A stretch of DNA of 64,000 nt from Paraburkholderia dilworthii (GTDB lineage Bacteria > Pseudomonadota > Gammaproteobacteria > Burkholderiales > Burkholderiaceae): assembly GCF_000472525.1 (NCBI RefSeq), contig NZ_AWZT01000025.1:1-64000 (forward strand), read 5' to 3'. The notes under the pieces were generated by a model. The model worked only from the letters and a program-made list of their open reading frames with translations, had not been told where the DNA came from and did not search any database. Both the position numbers and the translations under genes were made by a program. Position 1 is the stretch's first letter; each line of letters starts with the position of its first letter. This document shows positions 63,270 to 64,000 of the stretch, piece by piece.

Positions 63270-63799
63270 TGCGCCGGATAGACGAGTAATCCATCGGGTT
63301 GCGCGTTCGCGCCCGGCGTGACGGTTGCCGCGTTCACGTGATGCGCGTCCATGATGTGCATGACCGTTTCGCCGTGCATCAGCAGGTAATCCGTGATGAT
63401 GCGCCGGTGACAACGCCACCACACTGCTTCCGAGCACATGATCGCGCAACGCCGGCGATGACCCAGTTCGCGAAGTTCTGCCAAGCTCTTTTGAAAAGGG
63501 TCCGTCATTGCGTAATCGGCATAGTTTCGGAACGCCGGATGCGTCCAGTACACGTTCACAGACGGAGCCTCGTCCTTGCGACGGCTGCGGCGGCCGCCAA
63601 GTTCAGCCAGATGAACGTAGTCGATATGTGCCGGCGCCAAGGAATCTGGCAGCGTATCGCGATTGAACTGCGGGTTGGTCCGCGAACGTGGAATGCTGCG
63701 CACGTCGACCAACGTTTCGATATCCGAATTTTTCAGCAGTTCAATAAACTCGGACAGCGTGCGCGTGGAGTGCCCGATCGTAAAAAATGGCTGCGCCAT
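63254..63799 (-). CDS. DUF488 family protein
   Basis: 181 residues. The N-terminal 'PFFTIGHSTRTLSEFIELLK' and 'TLVDVRSIPRSRTNPQFN' and the later 'CAIMCSEAVWWRCHRRIITD' are the DUF488 signatures. The cysteine and CHR-like segment resemble a possible catalytic or metal site. Function unknown. The 3' end lies inside a hairpin shared with the convergent ClC gene. Confidence 0.9.
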   Translation of the reverse strand: MAQPFFTIGHSTRTLSEFIELLKNSDIETLVDVRSIPRSRTNPQFNRDTLPDSLAPAHIDYVHLAELGGRRSRRKDEAPSVNVYWTHPAFRNYADYAMTDPFQKSLAELRELGHRRRCAIMCSEAVWWRCHRRIITDYLLMHGETVMHIMDAHHVNAATVTPGANAQPDGLLVYPAQSASH

Positions 63800-64000
63800 C
63801 GTGACCTCGTCGGCTTCGTGTGTTATCGGATTGTATCGCCAGCAAGGCGTCGATCAAGCGCCTTCCTGCGCGCACTTTCCGCACGCATTCTGCATGCCCG
63901 CGATTCGCGTTGCGCCGCGCGTGGATCGCATGCAGCTCAATTGCTCGCCGAGACCGCTGTCACCGTGTCAGGAACATCCCAGCCACCGCCGAGCGAGCGG
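63800..64000. other. window end, no gene recognised
   Basis: About 200 bases upstream of the DUF488 gene, with no supported ORF. It should contain that gene's promoter. Confidence 0.4.

Overview
The window is high-GC DNA with long ORFs, tight operons, overlapping GTG/TTG/ATG starts and good ribosome binding sites. Together with an HU protein carrying a lysine/alanine-rich histone-like tail, a YadA-type adhesin, duplicated ClC channels and the style of the regulators, this points to Burkholderiaceae, probably Paraburkholderia, Caballeronia or a close relative. That assignment is an inference; no rRNA or marker gene is present. No tRNA, rRNA, CRISPR array, intact insertion sequence or prophage was seen.

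Layout. (1) 1-2714: the 3' end of an alpha/beta hydrolase, then decayed DNA with a frameshifted MFS transporter remnant, other fragments and AT-rich sequence. (2) 2715-17584, possibly to 17956: a plus-strand, tightly packed gene set that looks like an undescribed biosynthetic and export locus. It holds homologues of both enzymes that make 3-amino-4-hydroxybenzoate in Streptomyces (a GriH-like DHQ-synthase-II protein and a GriI-like DhnA-type aldolase). It also has two AMP-forming ligases, a thioester-reductase-like SDR, a condensation-type acyltransferase (HxxxD), a haem-oxygenase-like di-iron protein and a cupin. Its export machinery is a LolD-like ATPase, two FtsX-type permeases (one fused to a LolA-like periplasmic domain) and an outer-membrane barrel. 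(3) 18136-19947: ClC chloride channel with CBS domains. (4) 20217-26311: sugar-acid catabolism module (FAH-type dehydratase, IlvD/Edd dehydratase, LacI regulator, MFS transporter) with three near-identical LacI-type operators. (5) 26679-33548: glycine-rich secreted protein, a long gap, then a trimeric autotransporter adhesin and an OmpA-like lipoprotein. (6) 33651-36965: transglutaminase / alpha-E / circularly permuted ATP-grasp operon. (7) 37333-40761: HU protein, MocR regulator, IclR regulator. (8) 41039-47880: spermidine/putrescine-type ABC transporter with an HcnABC/opine-oxidase-like three-subunit oxidase. (9) 47957-51280: small membrane protein, ketopantoate-reductase-like protein, nucleoside hydrolase, cytidine deaminase and a decayed NupC-type transporter. 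(10) 51280-57851: small proteins, an overlapping response regulator / two hybrid sensor kinase operon, a hypothetical protein and a periplasmic binding protein. (11) 58194-63799: cyclopropane fatty acid synthase, HPP-CBS membrane protein, MarR regulator, second ClC channel, DUF488 protein.

How parts fit. In region 2 the simplest reading is that the aldolase and the GriH-like enzyme make an aminohydroxybenzoate-type acid, the ligases activate it and a fatty acid, the SDR and acyltransferase join or reduce them, and a dedicated Lol-like machine delivers an amphiphilic product to the outer membrane. The chemistry is inferred, not demonstrated. A second network appears in the sequence alone: the promoters of both ClC genes and the HPP gene share an ATCA-N5-TGAT-like element exactly overlapping the -10 box. 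This suggests that the MarR protein at 61019 controls three separated transcription units.
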